DNA of 15,867 nucleotides from DATDCV01 sp036524155 (GCA_036524155.1 DATDCV010000215.1:1-15867); one strand, 5' to 3'. Counted from the first letter of the stretch, positions 7,261-14,697 are shown. Notes: generated by a model not told the origin, from the letters alone. Translations and numbers: made by a program.

Positions 7261-8925
7261 ATGAAGAGTTTTCCGGGCCATTGGTTGTTGTCGTTCCTCG
7301 TCGTGGGTGTCCCGGTTGCGCTTTCCGCGGGTGCGCCTCCTGGGGAGCGGGTCGACCAGGCTTTCCGGGAATGGAACAAGCCCGGCGTGCCGGGCGTTTC
7401 GGTTGCCGTCATCCAGCACGGCCAGATTGTGTACGAGAAGGGCTTTGGCGTCGCTAACCTGGAATACGACATACCAGTCAGTCCGCAGACGATTTTCCAT
7501 GTAGCGTCGGTGTCGAAGCAGTTCACCGCCATGGCGCTGGTGCTGTTGGAACTCGACGGCAAGTTGTCGCTGGATGACGACGCGCGCAAGTATTTGCCCG
7601 AGCTGCCGGACTACGGCTACAAGCTGACGATCCGCCAACTGTTGCAGCACACGAGCGGCATCCGGGATCAATGGCAGACTCTTGCCCTGGCCGGCTGGCG
7701 TTTGGATGATGTCATCACTCAGGACCAAATCCTGCGGCTGTTGTTCCGACAGAAAGAACTCAACTTTCCGGCCGGGACACGGCATCTGTATTCGAACGGC
7801 GGTTATACGCTGGCGGCCGAAATCGTCGCGCGGGTGTCCGGCAAACCGTTGCCGGCTTTCTGTGAAGAGCGGATATTCAGGCCCCTGGGTATGGAACACA
7901 CCCACTTTCATCTTGATCACCGCCGCATCGTCCCTGGGCGCGCGTATTCTTATGAAAAGACCGGTGAAGTGTATCAAGCCTTGCCGCTTAACTACGCCAA
8001 TGTGGGCGCCACCAGCCTCTTTACGACGGCATCGGACCTGGTGAAATGGCTGGACAACTTCCGAACCGCCAAAGTGGGTGGCCGGGCGGGGGTGGACCGT
8101 CTCCAGCAGTGCGGCGTGTTGGCGGATGGGCAGAAGATCGATTACGCGCTGGGCGTCGCGCTGGGAGATTATCGCGGGCTGAAAACGGTGTCGCACGGCG
8201 GCGGGGACGCCGGGTATCGCAGCTTTGTGCTTTGGTTTCCCGACCACGAATTGGGCGTGGCGGTGCTCAGCGGACTCGCCAGCTTTAACTCGGGCCGCAC
8301 CGCCCAGCAGGTGGCCGAAGTGTTCCTCGAGGACAAAATGACGCCCAAGGCGGCTCCGGCTAAGACTGCCGCCCGGAAGGTGATCCCGCTGGAAACCAAT
8401 GTGCTGAATCAGTACGTCGGCCACTATCGGCTTGATGCGGGGCTCGAGGCGGACGTGGTCCTTGACGAAACAAAACTGTTCGCCCAGATCCCCGGTCAAT
8501 GGTCGTACGAGTTGAAGCCGGTCGGAACGAACCGTTTCTGGGTCGAGGAGCTGGGTGGAGAGGTGGAGGTTTCCCCGAAATCGAACGGGGTTTACGCGAT
8601 CAAGTTTACTCAATCCGGGACCGGCATGAACGGTGAGCGCGTGAGTCTGGAGCCCGCCGGCGCCCCCGATTTATCGCCCTACGAAGGCGTCTATTGGAGC
8701 GATGAACTCGAGACCCAATACACACTGAAGCTCAAAGGTCCCAAGCTGGTTGCCGTACACGCTCATCACGGAGAAATCTCATTGCTACCTACAGGCAAGG
8801 ACCAGTTCTCCGCCTCCGAGTGGTTCATGCCCAACGTGAAGTTTCTGCGCGACGCTTCCGGACAGATTTCCGGCCTCACCCTTGGCGGCGGCCGGGTCGC
8901 CGCGATTCGATTCTCGCGCAAATAA
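7261..8925 (+). CDS. Secreted serine hydrolase of the beta-lactamase/transpeptidase-like (class C, AmpC/EstB-type) family
   Basis: 554 residues from ATG 7261, chosen over the in-frame ATG at 7171 because it starts a good signal peptide (MKSFPGHWLLSFLVVGVPVALSAGA). Residues about 27-365 are a PF00144-type domain: nucleophile S83 and K86 in SVSK, the tyrosine motif Y177-S-N179, and an H312-G-G triad in SHGGGDAGY replacing the KTG of true beta-lactamases. This set is typical of D-aminopeptidase, esterase and penicillin-binding-like members, so antibiotic resistance should not be assumed. After a linker with AKTAARK, two lipocalin-like beta-barrel domains follow: about 380-455 (LNQYVGHYRLDAGLEADVVL) and 475-554 (LSPYEGVYWSDELETQYTLKL), similar to DUF3471-type extensions. 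Likely periplasmic or extracellular, acting on a peptide or ester substrate that cannot be named. No Shine-Dalgarno is seen. It ends 28 bp from the convergent TPR gene with no obvious terminator hairpin between. Confidence 0.92.
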   Translation: MKSFPGHWLLSFLVVGVPVALSAGAPPGERVDQAFREWNKPGVPGVSVAVIQHGQIVYEKGFGVANLEYDIPVSPQTIFHVASVSKQFTAMALVLLELDGKLSLDDDARKYLPELPDYGYKLTIRQLLQHTSGIRDQWQTLALAGWRLDDVITQDQILRLLFRQKELNFPAGTRHLYSNGGYTLAAEIVARVSGKPLPAFCEERIFRPLGMEHTHFHLDHRRIVPGRAYSYEKTGEVYQALPLNYANVGATSLFTTASDLVKWLDNFRTAKVGGRAGVDRLQQCGVLADGQKIDYALGVALGDYRGLKTVSHGGGDAGYRSFVLWFPDHELGVAVLSGLASFNSGRTAQQVAEVFLEDKMTPKAAPAKTAARKVIPLETNVLNQYVGHYRLDAGLEADVVLDETKLFAQIPGQWSYELKPVGTNRFWVEELGGEVEVSPKSNGVYAIKFTQSGTGMNGERVSLEPAGAPDLSPYEGVYWSDELETQYTLKLKGPKLVAVHAHHGEISLLPTGKDQFSASEWFMPNVKFLRDASGQISGLTLGGGRVAAIRFSRK

Positions 8926-8953
8926 GCTGGCAACGAACGCCCGTCCTCAGGGA

Positions 8954-10378
8954 CTACGGGTGTGACGTCCGCGCGTCAATCCCCCCGCTGAAGATGAACT
9001 TCCAAGCGGGCGGAGGATCCTTCCCCGGGTTGGCATGCTCAAAATCGGCGATGAGCTGGCGCGCTTCATCGGCCCGGCCGGTGGTGGCAAGGAGTTGGCC
9101 CAGCCCATAAACAGCTTCGGGGCTGGCTGGAGAGATCTGAACTGCCACGCGATAGGCCTGCTCCGCTTCAGCGCTAAACTGGTGGTCGGCGAGCAATGCG
9201 GCCTGGGCTGCGGCCATTTTGGCGTAGGACAAGCGAGGGGCCGAGTCGGCGGGGGTTTCGGCGTCGGACACAAACTGCTGAGCGGTATCGCGCCAATAAT
9301 TGACCGCCTGGGCAGCGGTATCGCGCGTGAAGGAGTTTTGTACGTCCTGAACGCCCAGTTCCATTAAAGGACCCAACGGCACGGCATTAGGGTAGGTGGA
9401 TTTGAGCGGGAAAGACTCTTCGATGGCGAAGGAGAGGTCAGGGTTCTTCGCCATGAAAGTCCGGAGCAGGATTTCGTTGATCGCCATGACCGCCACCTGG
9501 CCGGAGACCTGAACGTGGTTGTCGGTCACCCGAACATCTTCACCCGGACGGATCTGTTTCGGTTCGTCAGGGAATTGCTGGTCATGCGCGAGGCGTTTCT
9601 GGGCATCGGCCAGGTATTCCTGGAACGCGTGCTGGGATTCCTCCCCAGTGAGTGAGGCCACGCGGTCGCCATAAAGGAAGCTGAAGTACTGAAGGTAGCT
9701 GGCGTCAGCCAGGGCGTTTTGCGTAATCACAACGTGCCGCTCGCCGTCGCTGGTTTCATTCAGGAGGGTGGGGATCCCGCGGCCGGGGTCGGTGCCGCCG
9801 ACATAGACCATGCCTGGCCGCAGCGAACCGAGCGTGGCGTCGCCGTAATCGAGGAGTTTTTGGGCGGGCCAGTTGTGGCCACACTCGGCAATGAGCAGCG
9901 TCTCGAGAATGGGACCCCAGAGCACGCCGAGGTCCTCCCCATTGCCGCTTTCACGACGCCGCTTGAGCGCCTCAAACGCCGAGTTGAGCTCGTCCCACCG
10001 ACCGGCCGCAACAGCCTGAAAGAAACGCTCGACGTCCGGCGCCACCTTTACCTTGAAGCGCTCCGCCATGGCGTGGGTGACCCGGAGCCGATCCTGGGCG
10101 AACTGGACGACTTTGTCGGCGACGATTTCCTCAGCCGTCGCAGCAGGCCCTGAAGAGCCGCGTGACAGGTGGGTACGCTCCGCCCCGCGCCCTTCGGCAG
10201 CCGAGCTCCGGGCGCCGCCGTCAGTTTGGCCCGCAGAGGAGGAAGAGGTTCGTTGACGAGGCACGAAAAGGGCCAAGAGGATGACTCCCGAGCAGCCAAG
10301 CACCACTGTCCAAAGTCGGCGCGAACGGCGGCCCGATTCCCGGTCGGCGGTGGAAAGTCGCGGATTCAACTTTTCCAT
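8954..10378 (-). CDS. Membrane-anchored TPR-like protein of unknown function
   Basis: 474 residues. A short basic cytoplasmic head (RRSRR) precedes one transmembrane helix at about 23-40 (WTVVLGCSGVILLALFVP) and a Ser/Gly/Ala-rich linker to about residue 80, suggesting a type II anchored protein with its body outside the inner membrane. The core (about 80-380) has strongly patterned blocks: MVYVGGTDPGRGIPTLLNE, HVVITQNALADASYLQYFSFLYGD, DEPKQIRPGEDVRV, QVSGQVAVMAINEILL and NPDLSFAIEESFPLKSTYPN. None corresponds to a catalytic motif I can name. Residues about 380-445 (YAKMAAAQAALLADHQFSAEAEQAYRVAVQISPASPEAVYGLGQLLATTGRADEARQLI) are two TPR-like helical hairpins, pointing to protein interaction. 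I recall similar proteins annotated only as TPR proteins in soil Verrucomicrobia, but did not check this. It is divergent from pncB across 188 bp holding a structured repeat. No Shine-Dalgarno is visible. Confidence 0.85.
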   Translation of the reverse strand: MEKLNPRLSTADRESGRRSRRLWTVVLGCSGVILLALFVPRQRTSSSSAGQTDGGARSSAAEGRGAERTHLSRGSSGPAATAEEIVADKVVQFAQDRLRVTHAMAERFKVKVAPDVERFFQAVAAGRWDELNSAFEALKRRRESGNGEDLGVLWGPILETLLIAECGHNWPAQKLLDYGDATLGSLRPGMVYVGGTDPGRGIPTLLNETSDGERHVVITQNALADASYLQYFSFLYGDRVASLTGEESQHAFQEYLADAQKRLAHDQQFPDEPKQIRPGEDVRVTDNHVQVSGQVAVMAINEILLRTFMAKNPDLSFAIEESFPLKSTYPNAVPLGPLMELGVQDVQNSFTRDTAAQAVNYWRDTAQQFVSDAETPADSAPRLSYAKMAAAQAALLADHQFSAEAEQAYRVAVQISPASPEAVYGLGQLLATTGRADEARQLIADFEHANPGKDPPPAWKFIFSGGIDARTSHP

Positions 10379-10390
10379 GATTCGTCGGCG

Positions 10391-10520
10391 AATTATCTGT
10401 ACCCCCTCAGTCTTGGGTCGGAGCGCCGAGTTGCACTCGGCTTACATGCGGCCGTCGGTGCGCTTAAGCCGATTAAAAATCGGCGCTCCGACCCAAGACT
10501 GAGGCGATACAATTATCTGT
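10391..10520. mobile_element. MITE-like candidate: structured repeat framed by a 10-bp direct repeat
   Basis: AATTATCTGT occurs perfectly at 10391-10400 and 10511-10520, immediately outside the palindromic element at 10405-10504, leaving 110 bp between. The inverted repeat can be followed outward, with two mismatches, to TGTA (10398-10401) and TACA (10508-10511). This is the arrangement expected of a small non-autonomous element that duplicated its target on insertion. It has no coding capacity. A chance 10-mer cannot be excluded from one copy. Confidence 0.45.
10405..10504 (+). repeat. 100-bp three-way-junction-like structured repeat, copy 1
   Basis: Two 20-nt outer arms (10405-10424 and 10485-10504) are perfect inverted repeats. 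Inside them lie hairpin A (10425-10441: GCCGAG, loop TTGCA, CTCGGC), a 26-nt spacer (10442-10467, beginning TTAC and ending TTAA) and hairpin B (10468-10484: GCCGAT, loop TAAAA, ATCGGC). A second copy in the opposite orientation is at 14698-14797 with the same component lengths. It occupies the whole region upstream of both the TPR gene and pncB, so it could affect either promoter. It resembles BIME or MITE elements; the family is not one I can name. Confidence 0.85.
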
Positions 10521-10566
10521 TCATTACCATAGACACCGAATCCGGAAGATTTGTATATCTGCCGAC

Positions 10567-12117
10567 ATGGCAGCCAAGCTCAAGTTCCGGCGGGCTCCCG
10601 GTAGGCACCCATCGCTGAATCCATTCTCCCGTTCGGCACTCCTGACGGACCTGTACGAGGTGACGATGGCGTATGGCTACTGGAAATCAGAAAGAGCTGA
10701 TCTTGATGCTGCTTTTCATCTTTATTTCCGCAATCACCCTTTCAACGGCGGGTTTACGATCGCGAGCGGACTCGCCGATGTCATCGAATACCTGAAGGGT
10801 TTTCAATTCGAGGCTCCGGAACTCGACTACGTTGGCGGGCTGAAAGGTGATGACGGAAGGCCTTTGTTCGACCGCTCGTTCCTGCGGTACCTGGCGCGGC
10901 TGAAGTTTGCGTGCGACGTGGACGCGATTCCCGAGGGCACGGTGGTTTTCCCCCAGGAGCCGCTTGTGCGGGTGCGTGGCCCAATCTTGCAGGCGCAGTT
11001 GGTGGAAACGGCGCTGCTGAATTTCGTCAATTTCCAGTCGCTAATCGCGACGAAGGCGGCCCGCGTGTGCCTGGCGGCGGAAAGCGATCCCGTGATTGAG
11101 TTCGGGTTGCGCCGGGCGCAAGGGGTTGATGGCGGATTCAGTGCCGCTCGCGCGACTTATATCGGCGGCTGCGTGGGAACCTCGAATCTTCTCGCGGGTC
11201 ACGTTCTGGGCATACCGGTCAAGGGGACTCATGCGCACAGTTGGGTGCTCGCCTTCGAAGATGAACTCGCTGCCTTCGAGGCCTACGCCGATGCCTTGCC
11301 GAACAACTGCACTCTGTTGGTCGATACCTATGATTCGCTCGAAGGTGTTCGGCATGCGGTCGAGGTGGGCCGGCGTTTGGGCGTTCGAGGCGGCCGGCTT
11401 GGGGGCATCCGGCTCGACTCCGGCGATCTCGCGTATCTGAGCATCGAAGCGCGAAAGATCCTGGACGCCGCTGGCTTCAGAGACACCGTGATTGTAGGCA
11501 GCAACGACCTGGACGAGTATCTCATCGCCAGCTTGAAACAGCAGAAGGCGGCGATCAACGTTTGGGGAGTTGGAACCAAGCTGGTCACTGCCTTTGATCA
11601 ACCGGCATTGGGCGGAGTTTATAAATTATCAGCCTTGCGAGGGGCTGATGGGCGATGGCGACCGCGATTGAAGGTCTCCGACGAGGCCGCTAAGGTGACC
11701 AACCCGGGAATCCTGCAAGTTCGGCGGTTTCGTGGCCAGGAAGGTTTTGTCGGCGATGCAATCTACGACGAAACGAGGCGCTTGCCCAATCGTGTCACCA
11801 TTGTCGATCCCGTCGACCCAACACGTCGCAAGCAATTTCTCAACCGTAGGACAGGCGTCCTGCCTGTCTCTGATTATGGAGACAGGCAAGATGCCTGTCC
11901 TACGGTGGAAGATCTGCTCGTGCCGGTGTTTCGCAAGGGTAAGTTGGTTTACAGCTTGCCGGTTCTCGACGAGATCAAGAGCCGCGTGCGGCGGCAGCTC
12001 GATTCACTGCACCCGGGAATCAAACGTTTCTCCAACCCGCACCGTTACCCGGCCGGGCTGGAGCTAAGCCTTTACGAACTCAAGACCCGGCTTATTTTGC
12101 GAAGAACTCGTGGATGA
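10567..12117 (+). CDS. pncB: Nicotinate phosphoribosyltransferase (NAD salvage) with an in-frame repeat insertion
   Basis: 516 residues. Cytoplasmic enzyme converting nicotinate and PRPP, with ATP, to nicotinate mononucleotide (Preiss-Handler pathway). Family landmarks: N-terminal ALLTDLYEVTMAYGYW, NHPFNGGFTIASGL, FVNFQSLIATKAAR, EFGLRRAQGVDGG, the catalytic-loop GTHAHSW with H224 as the phosphorylated His candidate, LVDTYDS, RLDSGD at 282-287 and the phosphate-binding GSNDLDE at 311-317, GVGTKLVTA, and the C-terminal DLLVPVFRKGKLVY. Residues 427-447 are encoded by the palindromic repeat at 11843-11906 and are absent from the family pattern. Without them the protein would be about 495 residues, normal for the long NAPRTase type. 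All core motifs lie upstream of the insertion and look intact. The start at 10567 leaves about 22 residues before the conserved domain; no Shine-Dalgarno is visible. The 3' end overlaps the convergent aminotransferase gene by 26 bp. Confidence 0.95.
   Translation: MAAKLKFRRAPGRHPSLNPFSRSALLTDLYEVTMAYGYWKSERADLDAAFHLYFRNHPFNGGFTIASGLADVIEYLKGFQFEAPELDYVGGLKGDDGRPLFDRSFLRYLARLKFACDVDAIPEGTVVFPQEPLVRVRGPILQAQLVETALLNFVNFQSLIATKAARVCLAAESDPVIEFGLRRAQGVDGGFSAARATYIGGCVGTSNLLAGHVLGIPVKGTHAHSWVLAFEDELAAFEAYADALPNNCTLLVDTYDSLEGVRHAVEVGRRLGVRGGRLGGIRLDSGDLAYLSIEARKILDAAGFRDTVIVGSNDLDEYLIASLKQQKAAINVWGVGTKLVTAFDQPALGGVYKLSALRGADGRWRPRLKVSDEAAKVTNPGILQVRRFRGQEGFVGDAIYDETRRLPNRVTIVDPVDPTRRKQFLNRRTGVLPVSDYGDRQDACPTVEDLLVPVFRKGKLVYSLPVLDEIKSRVRRQLDSLHPGIKRFSNPHRYPAGLELSLYELKTRLILRRTRG
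11843..11906. repeat. 64-bp palindromic repeat pair inside pncB
   Basis: Arms 11843-11870 and 11879-11906 are 28-nt inverted repeats with two mismatches around an 8-nt loop. Each arm is itself a hairpin: GACAGGC, loop GTCCT, GCCTGTC on the left, and GACAGGC, loop AAGAT, GCCTGTC on the right. The element is translated in frame as RRTGVLPVSDYGDRQDACPTV, with no stop. I recall similar GTAGGACAGGC repeats as common in Verrucomicrobia genomes, but could not check this. It differs in sequence from the 100-bp element at 10405-10504 but has the same hairpin-pair architecture. Confidence 0.85.
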
Positions 12118-13216
12118 CCTTCGAGACCCGCAGGATCTGGGGTTCGGTCAATTCGGGGTAAATCGGGAGGCTGAGGCACTGCCGGGCGGCCTTTTCTGCG
12201 ACCGGGAAGTCGCCTTCCTTATAACCCAGGTGCGCATAGGCCTTCTGCAGGTGGAGCGGCAGAGGATAATGCAGCGCGCATCCGATATGGTTCGCCTCCA
12301 GATGTGACTTGAGGGCGTCGCGTTGCGGATGACGGACGACATAAAGGTGCCAGGCACTCTGACCGTAATCGGCCTCTTTGGGGAGCTGCAATGGGGTGTC
12401 CGCCAGCAACTCGGCGTAACGGTGCGCAACCCGCCTTCGCTCGCGGGTCCAGGTGTCCAGGTGTTTGAGTTTCACGCCGAGCACAGCGCCCTGGATGCCT
12501 TCCATGCGGTAATTGAACCCGACTTCGTCATGGTAGTACCGTTTCGTGGAACCGTGCTCGCGCAACGCGCGGGCGCGGGCCGCAAACGCGGCGTTGTTCG
12601 TCAGGAGTGCGCCACCTTCGCCATAGGCGCCGAGGTTCTTGCCGGGATAAAAACTGAAACAGGATATCGCGCCGAAGGTGCCGATGACTTTGCCCTTGTA
12701 GGTAGCGCCGTGCGCCTGGGCGGCATCCTCCACCAGGGGAATGCTACGCTTGCGCGAGATCTCGAGCAGCGGGTCGAGGTCGACAGCCTGCCCGTAAAGA
12801 TGAACCGGCAGCAATGCTTTGGTGCGGGGCGTGATCGCGCGCTCCACCAGTTTGGGATCCAGGTTGAAGGTGCCGTCATCGACGTCGATATAGACCGGCG
12901 TCGCGCCGACATAGGAAATGGCCCAGCTCGTTGCGACAAAGCTGCTGGGGGTGGTGATCACCTCGTCGCCGCGGCCGACGTTGAGCAGCAGCATTGCGAC
13001 GTGGAGCGCCGAAGTGCCGCTGTTAAACGCGACGCAATGTTCCGCGCCGCAAAAGCGCGCAAAATCCTTCTCGAACTGCGCCACGTCCGGCCCCAGGCAG
13101 AAGGAGCAGTTGTCCAGTGTCCGCGCGATCGCTGCTTCAATCTCTTTGCGCAACGGCCGCATTTGTGCCGCCAGGTCCAGGTAAGGGACCGCCCCATTTT
13201 TCACACTTTGTACCAT
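12092..13216 (-). CDS. DegT/DnrJ/EryC1/StrS family PLP-dependent sugar aminotransferase
   Basis: 374 residues, the usual length of the family. These fold-type I enzymes transfer an amino group from glutamate to a keto-sugar nucleotide for surface polysaccharide or glycan synthesis. Visible features: N-terminal VPYLDLAAQ, GTS at 67-69 in AFNSGTSALH (cofactor phosphate binding), VEDAAQAHGA with D164 positioned to pair with the pyridine nitrogen, and the PLP lysine K193 in FSFYPGKNLGAYGEGG. Further landmarks are GFNYRMEGIQGAVLGVKLKHLDTWTERRR-like text, HYPLPLHLQ and the C-terminal CLSLPIYPELTE. The pattern is nearest to dTDP-3-amino-3,6-dideoxyhexose transaminases (FdtB/QdtB/TylB/DesV-like), but substrate choice cannot be read safely. 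No other nucleotide-sugar gene is adjacent, so it acts with enzymes encoded elsewhere. It ends within the last 26 bp of pncB, tail to tail. No Shine-Dalgarno precedes ATG 13216. Confidence 0.95.
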   Translation of the reverse strand: MVQSVKNGAVPYLDLAAQMRPLRKEIEAAIARTLDNCSFCLGPDVAQFEKDFARFCGAEHCVAFNSGTSALHVAMLLLNVGRGDEVITTPSSFVATSWAISYVGATPVYIDVDDGTFNLDPKLVERAITPRTKALLPVHLYGQAVDLDPLLEISRKRSIPLVEDAAQAHGATYKGKVIGTFGAISCFSFYPGKNLGAYGEGGALLTNNAAFAARARALREHGSTKRYYHDEVGFNYRMEGIQGAVLGVKLKHLDTWTRERRRVAHRYAELLADTPLQLPKEADYGQSAWHLYVVRHPQRDALKSHLEANHIGCALHYPLPLHLQKAYAHLGYKEGDFPVAEKAARQCLSLPIYPELTEPQILRVSKVIHEFFAK

Positions 13217-13423
13217 ACGTCGGGCCTGAGATTAGTCGAACCAATCCCTCGGACCAACAGCAAATATGCCCGATTGGCTCTCCGCAATACCCCCAACGGA
13301 CTGGCTAGGCGGAGGCGACGCATGACGATGCATTGCCTGCCTTCCGCTCGAGACGCTGCTTGGAAATTGTCGGGCAATGGATGCGCCCTTGCTGGGCCCG
13401 GACTGCTGAGCTATAAGAAGGGT

Positions 13424-14299
13424 ATGGCCTGGTACCGGTTCGGGATAGTCAGAGCCAGGGTGCGAAGCAGCGCCTCCGCACGTTCGAAAGGATGGTCTCG
13501 TCGTGGAATCCGGCCCGGTCGACAACTCGGGTTTACCCTCATCGAACTTCTGGTCGTAATCGCTATCATCGCAATTCTCGCGGCGATGCTGCTTCCGGCG
13601 CTGACGAAGGCCAAATACACCTCCCAGCGAACAGCCTGCATCAACAATATTCGCCAGCAACATGTCTCGCAGATTCTGTTTTCCGACGAAAACGCGGGAC
13701 GTTTCCCCCGTCATGACGACATTTCGCCCGATTACCATCGCACGCCCAACTCCGGCGCGCAGAGCATCGTGGACTCGCTGCGCGGCAGCTACGTGAAGAA
13801 CACTCAGATTCTCATTTGCCCGATCACCCGGCTCAACTTCGGCCGGACCTGGCTCAACTATGACAGCATGGCCAATTACGCCGATGCCACCACGACCGAT
13901 TACGGCGGCTGGGACACGCGAGCAAGTTACGTGTTCACGCCGTACATGTGGCTGGCGAATTTCACGCCAACGATGAAATACCTCGACGCCACGGGCGTGG
14001 CCAATCCGGATCCCAGCCTTAACGAGCCACCGTGGCCCACCAAGGCGATCGAGTGCGACAGCCGGCGCGCCTTCATCACGCATCGGGTAAGCAAGACCCC
14101 CGGGTCCAGGTTCTGGGACGTGGGCCACATGGGTGGCTTTGACCGCACGTCGCTTGGCGGCGCCACTGGTTTTGGGTGGTCCGTGACGCCGGATCAGCCC
14201 GTCGGCCAGGCCGATGGCAGTGTCATCATTCGTAAGAAGATTCTCCTGCGGCCCAGGGCGTATGGCGGGCCGGACGGGGTCACAACGTATTACTATTGA
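13424..14299 (+). CDS. Divergent pseudopilin (prepilin-type N-terminal methylation domain)
   Basis: 291 residues from ATG 13424. A basic leader of 36 residues (RRGIRPGRQLG) precedes the prepilin peptidase site G36/F37 in LGFTLIELLVVIAIIAILAAMLLPALTKAKYTSQ, with mature Glu5 at E41. The globular part has FSDENAGRFPRHDD, ILICPITR, NYDSMANYAD and a closing GQADGSVIIRKK, which keeps an ADG turn but lacks the exact H-X9-DG spacing seen at 312-1169 and 1210-2079. It is thus only distantly related to those two. The leader is long and the purine run before ATG (AAGAAGG) is only 2 nt away, so a start at GTG 13460 is possible. The frame stays open far upstream, but that part merely mirrors the antisense of the DegT gene. 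It stands alone, divergent from DegT, and is followed by 1.6 kb of non-coding repeats. Confidence 0.85.
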   Translation: MAWYRFGIVRARVRSSASARSKGWSRRGIRPGRQLGFTLIELLVVIAIIAILAAMLLPALTKAKYTSQRTACINNIRQQHVSQILFSDENAGRFPRHDDISPDYHRTPNSGAQSIVDSLRGSYVKNTQILICPITRLNFGRTWLNYDSMANYADATTTDYGGWDTRASYVFTPYMWLANFTPTMKYLDATGVANPDPSLNEPPWPTKAIECDSRRAFITHRVSKTPGSRFWDVGHMGGFDRTSLGGATGFGWSVTPDQPVGQADGSVIIRKKILLRPRAYGGPDGVTTYYY

Positions 14300-14443
14300 G
14301 CGAAGCCCGCAGCTTTACCGAACGACCAGGGAAAGGAAGGGGGCCAAGCCAGCACATTCATCAGTACCGTTATCACAACGTGCAGGTCCGACGCCTTGGC
14401 AGTCCATGTTGGCGCAAAAACGAGGCAAAGATGGTGCAGTTTA

Positions 14444-14470
14444 GTCAGATGTTCTCAGATTTGGTCAGAT
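14444..14470 (+). repeat. TCAGAT array with exact 10-bp period
   Basis: GTCAGAT at 14444-14450, CTCAGAT at 14454-14460 and GTCAGAT at 14464-14470 give three units at exactly 10-bp spacing, roughly one helical turn, so they would face the same side of the DNA. Related GTCAGAC units lie at 7055-7070 with a 9-bp period. Confidence 0.55.
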
Positions 14471-14697
14471 CACACGGAATTCCCCCCGTCCTCGGAGCGA
14501 CCGGCTACAATTAGTGAGTAAGTCGCAGACACACACACCCTCTAAAATACCCGTGAACCCGTGAGGACCTCGGAAAAACTGGGGAATTTTTTCAAAAAAG
14601 CCGTGAGGAAAGGCGTGAGGAAACGGGAGGCGAAGCGTGAACCGGGACTGTTGCAGGCTTTTGGCGGACCACCGAGAGGCATCCGCGCGGCGTGCCG

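Noticed and set aside
7156..8613. 485-residue minus-strand open frame
   Set aside because: It mirrors the beta-lactamase-like gene, whose motifs are unmistakable; the antisense translation shows no family pattern.
7261..8925. Calling this gene an antibiotic-resistance beta-lactamase
   Set aside because: The third active-site motif is HGG, not KTG, and the domain layout matches general serine hydrolases of the same fold.
12323..13423. Long plus-strand upstream extension of the pseudopilin frame (to 658 residues)
   Set aside because: It runs antisense through the DegT aminotransferase gene and has no domain of its own; the pseudopilin leader begins near 13424.
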